Shown here piece by piece: positions 1 to 7,500 of a DNA stretch of 24,543 nt (the stretch's first letter is position 1; the number at the start of each line of letters is the position of its first letter). The DNA is from Hungateiclostridiaceae bacterium UBA1305 (GTDB taxonomy: Bacteria; Bacillota; Clostridia; Acetivibrionales; DTU013). The position numbers and the translations under genes are program-made. The stretch is taken from NCBI GenBank assembly GCA_002307275.1, contig DBTX01000067.1, forward strand, positions 1 through 24,543. Direction: 5' to 3'. The notes below the pieces were generated by a model, which was not told the origin of the DNA, did no database searches, and worked only from the letters and a program-made list of their open reading frames with translations.

Positions 1-41
1 TTTTGCTTCATGATTTAGCCCTGCACAAATTGTTCAGAGTA

Positions 42-47
42 TATAAT
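42..47 (+). promoter_or_regulatory. candidate -10 box for the cupin gene
   Basis: A perfect TATAAT lies 31 nt upstream of the cupin start codon. No good -35 box is found at 16-18 nt spacing, so only the -10 element is supported. The gene points away from everything else in the window and needs its own promoter. Confidence 0.4.
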
Positions 48-78
48 GAAGTAAAATTAAGCTTTGGAGGCGATTTTC

Positions 79-426
79 ATGATAAGGAATGCTGGTGAAA
101 TGATAACTGAAATAAAGAATCAGATGCGCGGTGGTAAAGGCAGTATTGAAATGACTCATATTTTCAAGAAGGAAGAATTGATTGGAAAATCGAGGCTTGT
201 AGCAAGAATTGCCATAGATCCCGGGAGCTCGATCGGAATGCATGACCATACCGGTGAAGAGGAAATATATTATATCACAGGCGGTAAAGGTATCGTAAAC
301 GATAACGGTGTTGTGAAGGAAGTCACAATCGGAGATGCGATCCTCACAGGCAACGGAGCTTCTCATTCCATAGAAAATAACGGAGTGGAACCGCTTGAGT
401 TTATTGCGGTAATACTTGTATACTGA
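79..426 (+). CDS. small single-domain cupin protein
   Basis: A 115-residue protein that is essentially one cupin beta-barrel. The first cupin motif is visible as GMHDHTGEEEIYYITGGKG, with the H-x-H pair and following Glu expected to bind a metal ion. The second motif is visible in IGDAILTGNGASHSIEN, with the later His and Asn. There is no signal peptide or extra domain. The ATG at 79 is chosen because GGAGG at 66-70 sits 8 nt upstream; an in-frame TTG at 64 overlaps that site and is unlikely. It is the only plus-strand gene here and converges on trmD. Stand-alone cupins of this size act as sugar or metabolite isomerases, dioxygenases or sensors, and the substrate cannot be read from the sequence. 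Confidence 0.85.
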   Translation: MIRNAGEMITEIKNQMRGGKGSIEMTHIFKKEELIGKSRLVARIAIDPGSSIGMHDHTGEEEIYYITGGKGIVNDNGVVKEVTIGDAILTGNGASHSIENNGVEPLEFIAVILVY

Positions 427-463
427 TTTCATTTTCCCTTATTCATCAATAATGAAATTTTTC
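426..463 (+). terminator. weak candidate terminator of the cupin gene
   Basis: ATTTCATT (426-433) can pair with AATGAAAT (451-458) across a 17-nt loop, and five T follow. The stem is AT-only apart from one pair and the loop is long, so this is a weak candidate. It lies between two converging genes. Confidence 0.3.
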
Positions 464-487
464 AGGAGGATTGCACAATAAGTCTTT

Positions 488-1231
488 CTATTCCCGTAGC
501 ACATCATTACGGTCTTTGTCCAGAAGCTTTTTATCCTCATTGGAGAGTACCAGTTGTCCATAAAGATCCGGTCTTCTTTCACGGGTCCTCTTCAACGACT
601 GCAGCCTTCGCCATTTTTTTATGTTGGCATGATGTCCTGACAGCAGTATGTCTGGAACCTTTGTACCTCTGAATTCATATGGTCTTGTGTACTGAGGGTA
701 TTCAAGGACTCCATCCTTATGCGATTCATCTGAATAAGAATCTTCGTTCGACAGAACTCCGGGTATGGTCCGGCTGATAGCATCAATAAGCACCATGGCA
801 GGAAGTTCGCCTCCTGTTAGTACATAATCTCCTATGGAGACTTCTTCGTCAACAATTTCTTCGAGAATTCTTTCGTCAACGCCTTCATAATGTCCGCATA
901 GCATAATGATATGCTTGTGTACTGCAAGCTGTTCGACAAGCTGCTGATCCAGCCGTTTCCCCTGCGGACTCATATAGATGAAATACGGTTTGTATTCCAA
1001 TTTCTCAACAATGGAAATATAAGCGTCATAAATAGGTTGAGCCAGCATTACAAGGCCATTGCCACCGCCATAGGGAGAATCGTCCGTTTTTTTGTGCTTG
1101 TCCATGGAGAAATCACGAATATTATGAGCAGTCACTTTAAGGAGCCCTGCATCCTGTGCCCGGCCTATGATACTGCTTCCCAGCACGGTATCAAAGATCT
1201 CCGGGAATATTGTCAATACATCAAATATCAT
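488..1231 (-). CDS. trmD: tRNA (guanine-N1)-methyltransferase TrmD
   Basis: TrmD methylates N1 of G37, next to the anticodon, in a subset of tRNAs using S-adenosylmethionine, which prevents +1 frameshifting. The 247-residue length is normal for the family. Diagnostic segments are SPYGGGNGLVM (about 52-62), MSPQGKRLDQ (87-96), LCGHYEGVDERI (111-122) and VSIGDYVLTGGELPAM (131-146). These form the SPOUT trefoil-knot SAM pocket, and the Asp-rich linker near 162-173 holds the catalytic Asp. Its ATG lies inside the last codons of rimM (11-nt overlap), which suggests translational coupling. It is the last gene of the ylxM-ffh-rpsP-khpA-rimM-trmD run. rplS, which usually follows trmD in Firmicutes, is not here. 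Confidence 0.97.
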   Translation of the reverse strand: MIFDVLTIFPEIFDTVLGSSIIGRAQDAGLLKVTAHNIRDFSMDKHKKTDDSPYGGGNGLVMLAQPIYDAYISIVEKLEYKPYFIYMSPQGKRLDQQLVEQLAVHKHIIMLCGHYEGVDERILEEIVDEEVSIGDYVLTGGELPAMVLIDAISRTIPGVLSNEDSYSDESHKDGVLEYPQYTRPYEFRGTKVPDILLSGHHANIKKWRRLQSLKRTRERRPDLYGQLVLSNEDKKLLDKDRNDVLRE

Positions 1232-1739
1232 CGTCGAACAACCCTTTCGGAATGGTTACATCAATTCGTTTCTGCTCTGGCAATATTGCCCGGACTACAC
1301 TCTTTAGAGCAGGCAGCAGCAATTCCTTGCCATCCCTGCCTTTTATCACATAAACATCATTGCTTCCGGTATGCAGGATATCAATAAGTTTGCCGAGTAA
1401 CTGGCCATTTTCTTCAAATACTTCACTATCCATGATGTCGCAGATGAAAAATGAATCCTTTGGCAGCTTTACAGCATTTTTTCTGTCAATAAGAACAAAA
1501 CAATTTCTGAGAGCCTCCGCAGCTTCCATTGTGTCAATACCTGAAAGCTTCAGTATCACAGAACCTTTTGTATATTTGACATCCTTTATGGCGTATTTCA
1601 CCATTGCATTATCAATCTCCAAATAAATGTGTTCGAGATCTTCGAATCTGTGGGGATCGTCAGTCAGCGGAATAAGCCGAACTTCACCCTTAATGCCATG
1701 CGTATTAACTATTTTACCGATTTGAAGATATTCATACAT
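1221..1739 (-). CDS. rimM: 16S rRNA processing protein RimM
   Basis: RimM binds ribosomal protein uS19 and helps mature the head of the 30S subunit. The protein starts MYEYLQIGKIVNTHGIKGEV, the conserved RimM N-terminus, and an N-terminal barrel is followed by a PRC-barrel domain from about residue 95 (SNDVYVIKGRDGKELLLPAL). It has 172 residues, close to the family norm. The ATG at 1739 is preferred to an in-frame GTG at 1748: homologues begin a few residues before GKIVNTHG, and GGTG lies 8 nt upstream of the ATG. A 282-nt gap rich in hairpins separates it from khpA. Its 3' end overlaps trmD by 11 nt. Confidence 0.96.
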   Translation of the reverse strand: MYEYLQIGKIVNTHGIKGEVRLIPLTDDPHRFEDLEHIYLEIDNAMVKYAIKDVKYTKGSVILKLSGIDTMEAAEALRNCFVLIDRKNAVKLPKDSFFICDIMDSEVFEENGQLLGKLIDILHTGSNDVYVIKGRDGKELLLPALKSVVRAILPEQKRIDVTIPKGLFDDDI

Positions 1740-1763
1740 AGATTTCACACCAATAGATAATGC

Positions 1764-1775
1764 AAAAAAAAAAAA
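1764..1775. repeat. 12-nt poly-A/T tract in the rimM leader
   Basis: An uninterrupted run of 12 A (12 T on the transcribed-sense minus strand) lies about 25 nt upstream of the rimM ATG. It falls between a weak -35-like TTGTAA (plus 1782-1787) and a weak -10-like CATTAT (plus 1757-1762), which are 19 nt apart. Confidence 0.6.
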
Positions 1776-1864
1776 TAATATTTACAAGTTTTTTGCACTT
1801 ATCTTACCTTTTTCCGTCTTGTAAAATATAATTACTGTATATAATCATATTTTGTAACTTACAT

Positions 1865-1901
1865 AATTTCTTTAATAATTTCTTTAATAATTTCTTTTAA
1901 T
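1865..1901. repeat. three tandem 12-13-nt AT-rich repeats
   Basis: AATTTCTTTAAT occurs at 1865-1876 and 1877-1888, and a 13-nt version with one extra T at 1889-1901. The array lies in the khpA-rimM gap, next to a long inverted repeat. No function is evident. Confidence 0.75.
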
Positions 1902-1937
1902 AAAATTCCAGGTGCCATTTGCCCCTGGAATTTTATT
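1899..1937. repeat. perfect 14-bp inverted repeat
   Basis: AATAAAATTCCAGG (1899-1912) and CCTGGAATTTTATT (1924-1937) are perfect reverse complements separated by 11 nt. The arms end in A/T-rich sequence, so the RNA could resemble a terminator in either direction, but no separate U-tract follows on the minus strand. It belongs to a chain of hairpins filling 1899-2018 between khpA and rimM. Confidence 0.75.
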
Positions 1938-1961
1938 TGCTGGGCAAATTAATTTTACCCC

Positions 1962-1995
1962 AAAATCGAGAGGGGCTTTATGCCCCTGTGATTTT
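1962..1995. repeat. short palindromic extragenic repeat, copy 1
   Basis: The hairpin AGGGGC (1971-1976), TTTAT loop, GCCCCT (1982-1987) is flanked by AAAATC (1962-1967) and GATTTT (1990-1995), which also pair. On the minus strand, the half GCCCCTCTCGATTTT is identical over 15 nt to plus-strand 19820-19834. The two copies therefore lie in opposite orientation. Confidence 0.7.
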
Positions 1996-1999
1996 ATAG

Positions 2000-2018
2000 G
2001 GAGCAAAAAATCTGCTCC
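2000..2018 (-). terminator. hairpin just after the khpA stop codon
   Basis: GGAGCA (2000-2005) and TGCTCC (2013-2018) form a 6-bp stem with a 7-nt loop, starting 3 nt after the khpA stop as transcribed. The tail on the minus strand is CTATAAAATC, not a clean U-tract, so it may only slow transcription or protect the 3' end. rimM and trmD are probably still read through. Confidence 0.4.
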
Positions 2019-2021
2019 GTT

Positions 2022-2252
2022 TTATTGTACGATTTCTACTACAACCCTTACGTTTTCCTTGATGGCTGCAGCTTTTACAACAGTTCTGATAGCTTTGGCT
2101 ATTCTTCCCTGTTTTCCGATTACTTTTCCCATATCATCCTTTGCAACTTTAAGTTCCAGGATAATACCGTTTTCGCCGTCCACTTCATTGATCCTGACTT
2201 CGTCAGGATAGTCAACGAGGGATCTTGCAATTGTTTCGAGAAGTTCCTTCAT
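2022..2252 (-). CDS. khpA: KH-domain RNA-binding protein KhpA (YlqC type)
   Basis: A 76-residue protein made of a single KH domain. The RNA-gripping GxxG loop is seen in GKVIGKQGRIAKAIR (about 42-56), and homologues bind structured RNA, often with a Jag/KhpB partner, and affect cell division and envelope growth. The ATG is supported by GGGAGG about 9 nt upstream. It lies 20 nt after rpsP, the standard Firmicutes position between bS16 and RimM. A small hairpin follows the stop codon. The family is certain; which RNAs this copy binds is unknown. Confidence 0.95.
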   Translation of the reverse strand: MKELLETIARSLVDYPDEVRINEVDGENGIILELKVAKDDMGKVIGKQGRIAKAIRTVVKAAAIKENVRVVVEIVQ

Positions 2253-2272
2253 AATAATTTACCTCCCGGATT

Positions 2273-2518
2273 TTATTGAATAACTCCGGACTTTTTCAAC
2301 AGAGATTTAACGGTATCAGTTGGCTGAGCACCATTTTTGATCCACTGTGCAGCCTTTTCTCCATCGACTTTCACCTCAATTGGGTTAGTCAATGGATTGT
2401 ATGTGCCGATTTCTTCAATAAACCTTCCGTCACGCGGAAATCTGGAATCTGCGACAACTATTCTGTAAAACGGGTTCTTTTTTGCACCGATTCTCTTCAG
2501 TCTGATCTTAACTGCCAT
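2273..2518 (-). CDS. rpsP: 30S ribosomal protein bS16
   Basis: bS16 stabilises the 5' domain of 16S rRNA during 30S assembly. The 81-residue protein has the typical start MAVKIRLKRIGAKKNPFYRI, then VVADSRFPRDGRFIEEIGTYNP and WIKNGAQPTDTVKSLL. The ATG at 2518 is chosen over an in-frame GTG at 2527 because AGGAGGTG ends 6 nt upstream of it and family members start MAVKIRL. It lies 61 nt after ffh and 20 nt before khpA, inside the ylxM-ffh operon. Confidence 0.98.
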   Translation of the reverse strand: MAVKIRLKRIGAKKNPFYRIVVADSRFPRDGRFIEEIGTYNPLTNPIEVKVDGEKAAQWIKNGAQPTDTVKSLLKKSGVIQ

Positions 2519-2579
2519 GCATTTCACCTCCTCTCAAATATATACAATGAAAAAATATAAAAAACGTTAATCAATTTTA

Positions 2580-3923
2580 TCAAAAAGGCAGTTTGAGTTT
2601 ACCAAAGCCCTTGCCGCCCTTCTTTCCGGCTTCCGTCATCATCTTCATCAGTTTCTTCATTTCATCGAATTCCTTCAGAAGCCTGTTCACGTCCTGAATC
2701 GTTGTTCCACTGCCTGCAGCGATTCTTTTTCTCCTGCTGCCGTTTATGATGGACGGGTCATTTCTTTCCTTTGCAGTCATTGATTTAATGATTGCTTCGG
2801 TGTGTCCCATTTTCTTTTCGTCCACCTCGACGTTCTGCATCGCCTTGGCGTTCATTCCCGGCAGCATCCCAAGCACCTGGTCCAAAGGCCCCATTTTCTT
2901 GACTTGCTGCATCTGCTCCAGAAAGTCGTCCAGTGTGAACTGCTGTGTCCTGATCTTTCGTTCCATTTCCGAGGCTTTCTTCTCGTCAAAAGCTTCCTGG
3001 GCTTTTTCAATAAGGCTCAGAACATCACCCATTCCAAGGATTCTGGATGCCATCCTGTCAGGATAAAAAGGCTCAAGATCACTGAGCTTCTCTCCCATAC
3101 CGGCAAATTTTATTGGCTTGCCGGTAACTGCTTTTACTGACAATGCAGCACCGCCTCTTGTATCTCCATCCAGTTTTGTCAGTATCAGACCATCTACGCC
3201 AAGCTTCTGATTAAAGCTTTCTGCAACGTTAACAGCATCCTGACCTGTCATGGAGTCAATAACCAGCAGTATTTCCTGAGGATGTACCGCAGCTTTTATA
3301 TTTTCAAGCTCTGCCATGAGTTCTTCGTTGATATGCAGTCGCCCGGCAGTATCTATTATTATAAGATCGTACAGCTTTGATTTTGCGTGTGCTACGGCTT
3401 CCTTTGCAATTTGTACAGGATTTGTGTTGCCCTCGATTGCAAATACTGGGATGCCAAGCTGGTTTCCAACCACCTGCAGCTGTTTGACGGCGGCTGGCCT
3501 ATAAACATCGCAGGCAACAAGCAGGGGGTTTTTGCCCTGCTTTCTCATAATACCTGCCAGCTTGCCTGATGTTGTAGTCTTGCCGGCGCCCTGCAGACCG
3601 ACCATCATATAAACTGTCGGAGGATTATTTGAAATAGTGACCTTGGCAGGTACCTTCCCCATCAGATTAATCAGTTCCTCATGTACAATCTTTATGACCT
3701 GCTGTCCTGGTGTGAGGCTTTCAAGCACATCCTGACCGACGGCTCTCTCTGATATCTTATTAATAAACTCTTTTACAACTTTAAAATTGACATCAGCTTC
3801 AAGAAGCGCAAGTTTTATTTCACGCATCATATCCTTTACGTCTTTATCAGTTACTCTGCCCTTGCCGCGGAATTTATTGATTGTATCCTGTAATTTACCT
3901 GATAAACCTTCAAATAGAGCCAT
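2580..3923 (-). CDS. ffh: signal recognition particle protein Ffh (SRP54)
   Basis: Ffh is the GTPase and signal-sequence-binding subunit of the bacterial SRP, which delivers nascent membrane proteins to FtsY. The 447-residue protein has the N domain (1-95) and the G domain: P-loop GLQGAGKTT (109-117), DVYRPAAVKQL (139-149), DTAGRLH (191-197) and TKLDGDTRGG (249-258). A methionine-rich M domain follows from about residue 300, and GSRRKRIAAGSG is its SRP-RNA-binding helix. GGAGG lies 8 nt upstream of the ATG within the last codons of ylxM, so the two are tightly coupled. The receptor gene ftsY is about 8 kb away on the same strand. Confidence 0.98.
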   Translation of the reverse strand: MALFEGLSGKLQDTINKFRGKGRVTDKDVKDMMREIKLALLEADVNFKVVKEFINKISERAVGQDVLESLTPGQQVIKIVHEELINLMGKVPAKVTISNNPPTVYMMVGLQGAGKTTTSGKLAGIMRKQGKNPLLVACDVYRPAAVKQLQVVGNQLGIPVFAIEGNTNPVQIAKEAVAHAKSKLYDLIIIDTAGRLHINEELMAELENIKAAVHPQEILLVIDSMTGQDAVNVAESFNQKLGVDGLILTKLDGDTRGGAALSVKAVTGKPIKFAGMGEKLSDLEPFYPDRMASRILGMGDVLSLIEKAQEAFDEKKASEMERKIRTQQFTLDDFLEQMQQVKKMGPLDQVLGMLPGMNAKAMQNVEVDEKKMGHTEAIIKSMTAKERNDPSIINGSRRKRIAAGSGTTIQDVNRLLKEFDEMKKLMKMMTEAGKKGGKGFGKLKLPF

Positions 3924-3926
3924 ATA

Positions 3927-4280
3927 TTAATCCTCCATGATGCTTCTGACAGTTTGCCTGGCCTTTTCAAGGCTTTCGAAATCCTTGCCCGACATTGCCG
4001 AGCTATCGATCTCTTCAAGTGTTTTAAGGATTTCAGATGCCTTTTCCTTTTGCCTGTTGAACCGGCCGATCAGTCCTAGCTTTTGTTCCATCTCAAATAA
4101 GGCGGCCTTGCCGCGTTTTATATTATCATATACTCCCTGCCTGCTGATATTCAACTCCTCAGCGATTTCGCCAAAGGAATAATCACCGTTGTAATGCAGG
4201 TCGAGCACCTCATATTGTCTTTTTGTTACCATCTGCCCGTAATAATCGAGCAGAAGGCCTATCATATACAATTCGTCCAT
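3927..4280 (-). CDS. ylxM: YlxM family helix-turn-helix protein (UPF0122)
   Basis: A 117-residue member of the YlxM/UPF0122 family, encoded next to ffh in most Firmicutes. Residues about 17-60 form a sigma-70 region-4-like helix-turn-helix: KRQYEVLDLHYNGDYSFGEI followed by AEELNISRQGVYDNIKRGK. The C-terminal half is charged and helical. Homologues have been linked to SRP function, possibly through SRP RNA or Ffh. I use the ATG at 4280; a GTG one codon upstream is equally in frame, and neither has more than a GAG-like site. The stop is 3 nt before ffh. It is the first gene of its operon, with a promoter and palindrome directly upstream, so autoregulation is conceivable but unproven. Confidence 0.93.
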   Translation of the reverse strand: MDELYMIGLLLDYYGQMVTKRQYEVLDLHYNGDYSFGEIAEELNISRQGVYDNIKRGKAALFEMEQKLGLIGRFNRQKEKASEILKTLEEIDSSAMSGKDFESLEKARQTVRSIMED

Positions 4281-4289
4281 CACACGCTC

Positions 4290-4323
4290 ATTAAGTGTAA
4301 AGCATTTTTACTTTACACTTAAT
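4290..4323. promoter_or_regulatory. perfect 13-bp palindrome, candidate operator of ylxM-ffh
   Basis: ATTAAGTGTAAAG (4290-4302) and CTTTACACTTAAT (4311-4323) are perfect reverse complements with an 8-nt spacer. The site begins at the downstream edge of the -10 box and ends 9 nt before the ylxM ATG, so it covers the predicted transcription start. Because the transcript would begin inside the first arm, a DNA-bound repressor fits better than an RNA hairpin. No U-tract follows. Confidence 0.6.
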
Positions 4324-4350
4324 TTTAAGGGAAGAAGTTAAACTTGTCAA
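4322..4350 (-). promoter_or_regulatory. sigma-A promoter of the ylxM-ffh-rpsP-trmD operon
   Basis: On the minus strand, a consensus TTGACA (plus 4345-4350) is followed after exactly 17 nt by TAAAAT (plus 4322-4327), five of six matches to the -10 consensus. The start site is expected near 4314-4316, about 35 nt upstream of ylxM. Confidence 0.8.
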
Positions 4351-4376
4351 GGCTTATGAGAAAAAAGAATAACCAA

Positions 4377-4428
4377 GGGGACGGTTCCTCTGGTTTGCGA
4401 CCGTGACAGGGGACTGTCCCTTGTCACG
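4377..4428. repeat. GGGGAC-type extragenic palindromic repeat
   Basis: The segment has two related blocks, GGGGACGGTTCC (4377-4388) and GGGGACTGTCCC (4409-4420). The second lies inside a near-perfect palindrome whose outer arms are CGTGACA (4402-4408) and TGTCACG (4422-4428). The base composition is far more GC-rich than the flanking AT-rich gap. It resembles the GGGGACGGTTCC-type intergenic repeats seen in many copies in Clostridia and relatives. That resemblance is from memory, and copy number cannot be judged here. Confidence 0.65.
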
Positions 4429-4546
4429 CACAATGGCCGCTCCTACATTACATCCCGCTCATTGCGACTATACTTTATATAGCGTAACAATTCTTGTTTT
4501 TGTCTTATAAGAATATCGGTTAAAAAAGCATAAGATAATATACAAA

Positions 4547-7500
4547 TTAAATAATTTTACGCCATAGGGTGATACCACTGTAACCTCTTTCAAAACCCAA
4601 TTCAAGAAGCGTGTCGTAGATCGGTGAATCTTCAATTTTACATGTTTCTTTATCTTCCTCGGTCTCTATCCAGTATTCAGTAAACAGATTTTTTCTGCCG
4701 GTCCAGAGCATGCGTGAATGAAAGGCTTTGATAAAGCTTGCTGCAGCTTTCACGAGTATATCTTTGCTATCGGTCAGCGGCAGTATGCAAGTCCCATATT
4801 CCTTTACAGATAAAACAGGACAGCCGTTTCTGAAAACAATTGCTGTCCCCTGATGTTTGGCTGCCTTAACCGCAGTGATAGCGGTATATGCCTTCGCAAG
4901 TATATCTTTGTAAGGGTTTGCAGGATCGCAGCTGCAAAGGGTAATATAGCTATCCTCCGAATGCGGTGAATCCTGAATCCGGATCATTTCAATGTCCCTG
5001 TCCCTGGCAAACTGTATGCCGGATAAACCTGAAACATAAAAGCCGCGTTTGATCCCGCTGTTGAATTCATTGTTCTTCAACCAGGTATAGATCTCCGACC
5101 ATTTGTATCTTCCTTTTTCACATACTGTGATATCTCTTGAAATAATGCCATAACGGTCAAGCAACTCATTAATGTAAGCGGGTAATTCAATATCTGTGTG
5201 ACTGGAAATAGAACCGCCGGTCCTGTACCATCTGCCCATACTCGGGTAGGTATTGTACTTCATCCAGGGAGAATTTTTTTTGTCATTATCGATATAATAT
5301 CTTGCAATAGAAAAAGAATCGTTTGTAACAATACCGCTCCAGACCAGCCTTTCAAGCTTTGCAAGCAGTTCAGCAGGCGCAGTGGCAAGCAGCTTTGATA
5401 AATCCTTCAAAAAGCTTGCTCCTCTGTTATCTAGTGTTTCAAGAAGTTTTTCTTCAAAATCATCCACGGTGAAATCCGGCTGGAGTTCAGTGATATTATT
5501 CATACTGTCTTCTTCATTGATGAGAAAAAAGGCGGCTTCCCTTATGCTTTTTCCGGCCCTGCCCAACCAACGTACTGAACCTGTGGAGCAAAGATAATCA
5601 AGCATTTTAGGGTCATACCCGACTATCCTTGAGGGCAGGATAAAATCCTCCCACCAGGAAACAGGGTAATATTGGCCTTGAAGGCATTTCAACACCTCGA
5701 GCAGCTTCTCATCGGGAGGAAGAACATCGTCAATAAGCCTGTGACGGTTGAACAGGAACGAGCAATATACATCGGGGGCTTTCGGCTTGATATCTCTTCT
5801 GGCCATTACAATAGTTTTCTGTTTGATCCGCTCATAAACCTTCCTATGGCAGAAAATAATCTTTTCTTCCTCTGAATTCTCCTTCAGCTTGACAACTTCC
5901 CCTGATGAAACAAGGGATGACAAAGCCCCACGTACAAGCATGTCTTTGAAAGCATATTTTTTTCTGATTTCAGTTATTGTAAAAGGTCCTCTGAACATAA
6001 TATATCTTCTGAGCAGACGTACAACCGAATCCTTTTCTTGCGGAGCAAGCATAAAAATATAACTGCTCAGCAGATCGACCGCTTTTGCTTTCGTTTCCTC
6101 ACAGGGGGTACCTGTCTTCAGAAAACCGCTTTCAGCATCTCTGCCAACTGCAGCACAGTACAGTGGATAATCCTCGGCAGCAATCCAGTAATCATCACAG
6201 CTTTTATCAATATTTATCCTGACTATCCTGCGCTGACGCTCGAGCTGTCCGAGATAATCACTGAGTAAACCGTTGTCCACCTCTTTGAAAACATTTGAAG
6301 AATACGGTTCAGCTTTTAACTCTCCGAAGGAATATAGAAAATAATACAGTTCATCTGCATTAGCGAGCTTTCGATCAAATCGGTAATGTTCCATTTCCTT
6401 CTCGACAGCTTTGACTGCCCTGGGATCTATCAGTTCATACTCCCCGTTGACACCAGCGGCAAGCTGTATGAAATCCCTGTCGTTGACCAGCAACTGGTTT
6501 CTTCTTTCCGCCACAGGAAGATCATAGGCGTATTGGTAGATCTGCCAAAAGTTGAACAGCAGTTCAGCGGAAAAAGGGGAGGGCTTCTCCGTGTATACAT
6601 CAGACACCTGTATCCTGCCTGCGCTGATTGATTCAATCAAATCATAAAGGCTTTTGATGTCAAAAATATCATTCATACATTCCCGGTAAGTTTCAACAAC
6701 GGTGGGATGATCGGGCCTGGCCAGCACTGTTTCCGCCACCTCGGCGCATCGGAGCCTCTGTATCCAAAGAGGTGTTCTTTTACCGAAGCCATTCATATCA
6801 ACAAGCAGTGATCGTATAAGATTGTATCGCAGATTGATATTGAAAAGGGGCGCTTTGGGCAGCAGTTCGAATATTTCGTCTTCAAGGCCTTCGTGGTCAA
6901 TCAGCGAGAAAATGTTCGACAACTTTCCTGTATAACCATATAGGTGAAACAGAATGCCATCGTTATTGCTGATGTAATCTATACGGCAGTTAAGCATTCC
7001 TGACAGCTTCGAATGGAGTAATACGGCAAGAGGTGCATGGATCTTCCCACCAAATGGAGAATGGATAATGATGCGCCTGTCTCCCGTTTCATCGCTGAAA
7101 TGCTCGCATACTATTCTTTTTGCGCCGGGAAGATGTCTTGTGCAGGAAAGCTGGTCGGAAACATATGTGCGCAGATTCTCTGCAGCTGTTCTATCAAGGC
7201 CGCACTCTATTGACATGATTTCATAGAATTCATCTTTATCGTAACTTTCTTCGAGCTTGTCCAGAAATTCTCCAAGCCTCTTTCCTGTCTCATAGGTTCT
7301 CAATATCTGATCGCCCATCCAGAACGGTATTTTAGCGCCTGAGGCGTTGGACGGGCTGACAATGACCCTGTCCTTTTCGATCCTTTCAAGCTTCCATACC
7401 GTGCTTCCCAGAAAGAATCGGTCTCCAAGCCTGCTTTCAAAAATGAATTCCTCCTGCAGCTCTCCAAGCTTGAGACCGGTATCCTGCAAATAAACCGCAT

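Noticed and set aside
64..78. TTG start of the cupin gene at 64
   Set aside because: The GGAGG ribosome site at 66-70 lies within the extra codons and is correctly spaced for the ATG at 79.
911..1387. 158-codon plus-strand open frame opposite trmD and rimM
   Set aside because: It is antisense to two clearly conserved genes, has no ribosome site and no recognisable domain.
1865..1937. The repeats between khpA and rimM as a CRISPR array
   Set aside because: The units are 12-13 nt with no spacers, AT-only, and no cas genes are present.
1912..2211. 99-codon plus-strand open frame over the khpA-rimM gap and khpA
   Set aside because: It runs through hairpin repeats and antisense to khpA, and its protein is low-complexity.
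4290..4323. The ylxM palindrome as a terminator of lhr or of ylxM
   Set aside because: No U-tract follows on either strand, and it overlaps a near-consensus promoter at the predicted start site.
4486..4513. Inverted repeat ATTCTT/AAGAAT downstream of lhr as its terminator
   Set aside because: The stem is only about 6 AT pairs with a long loop, which is not enough to support a terminator.
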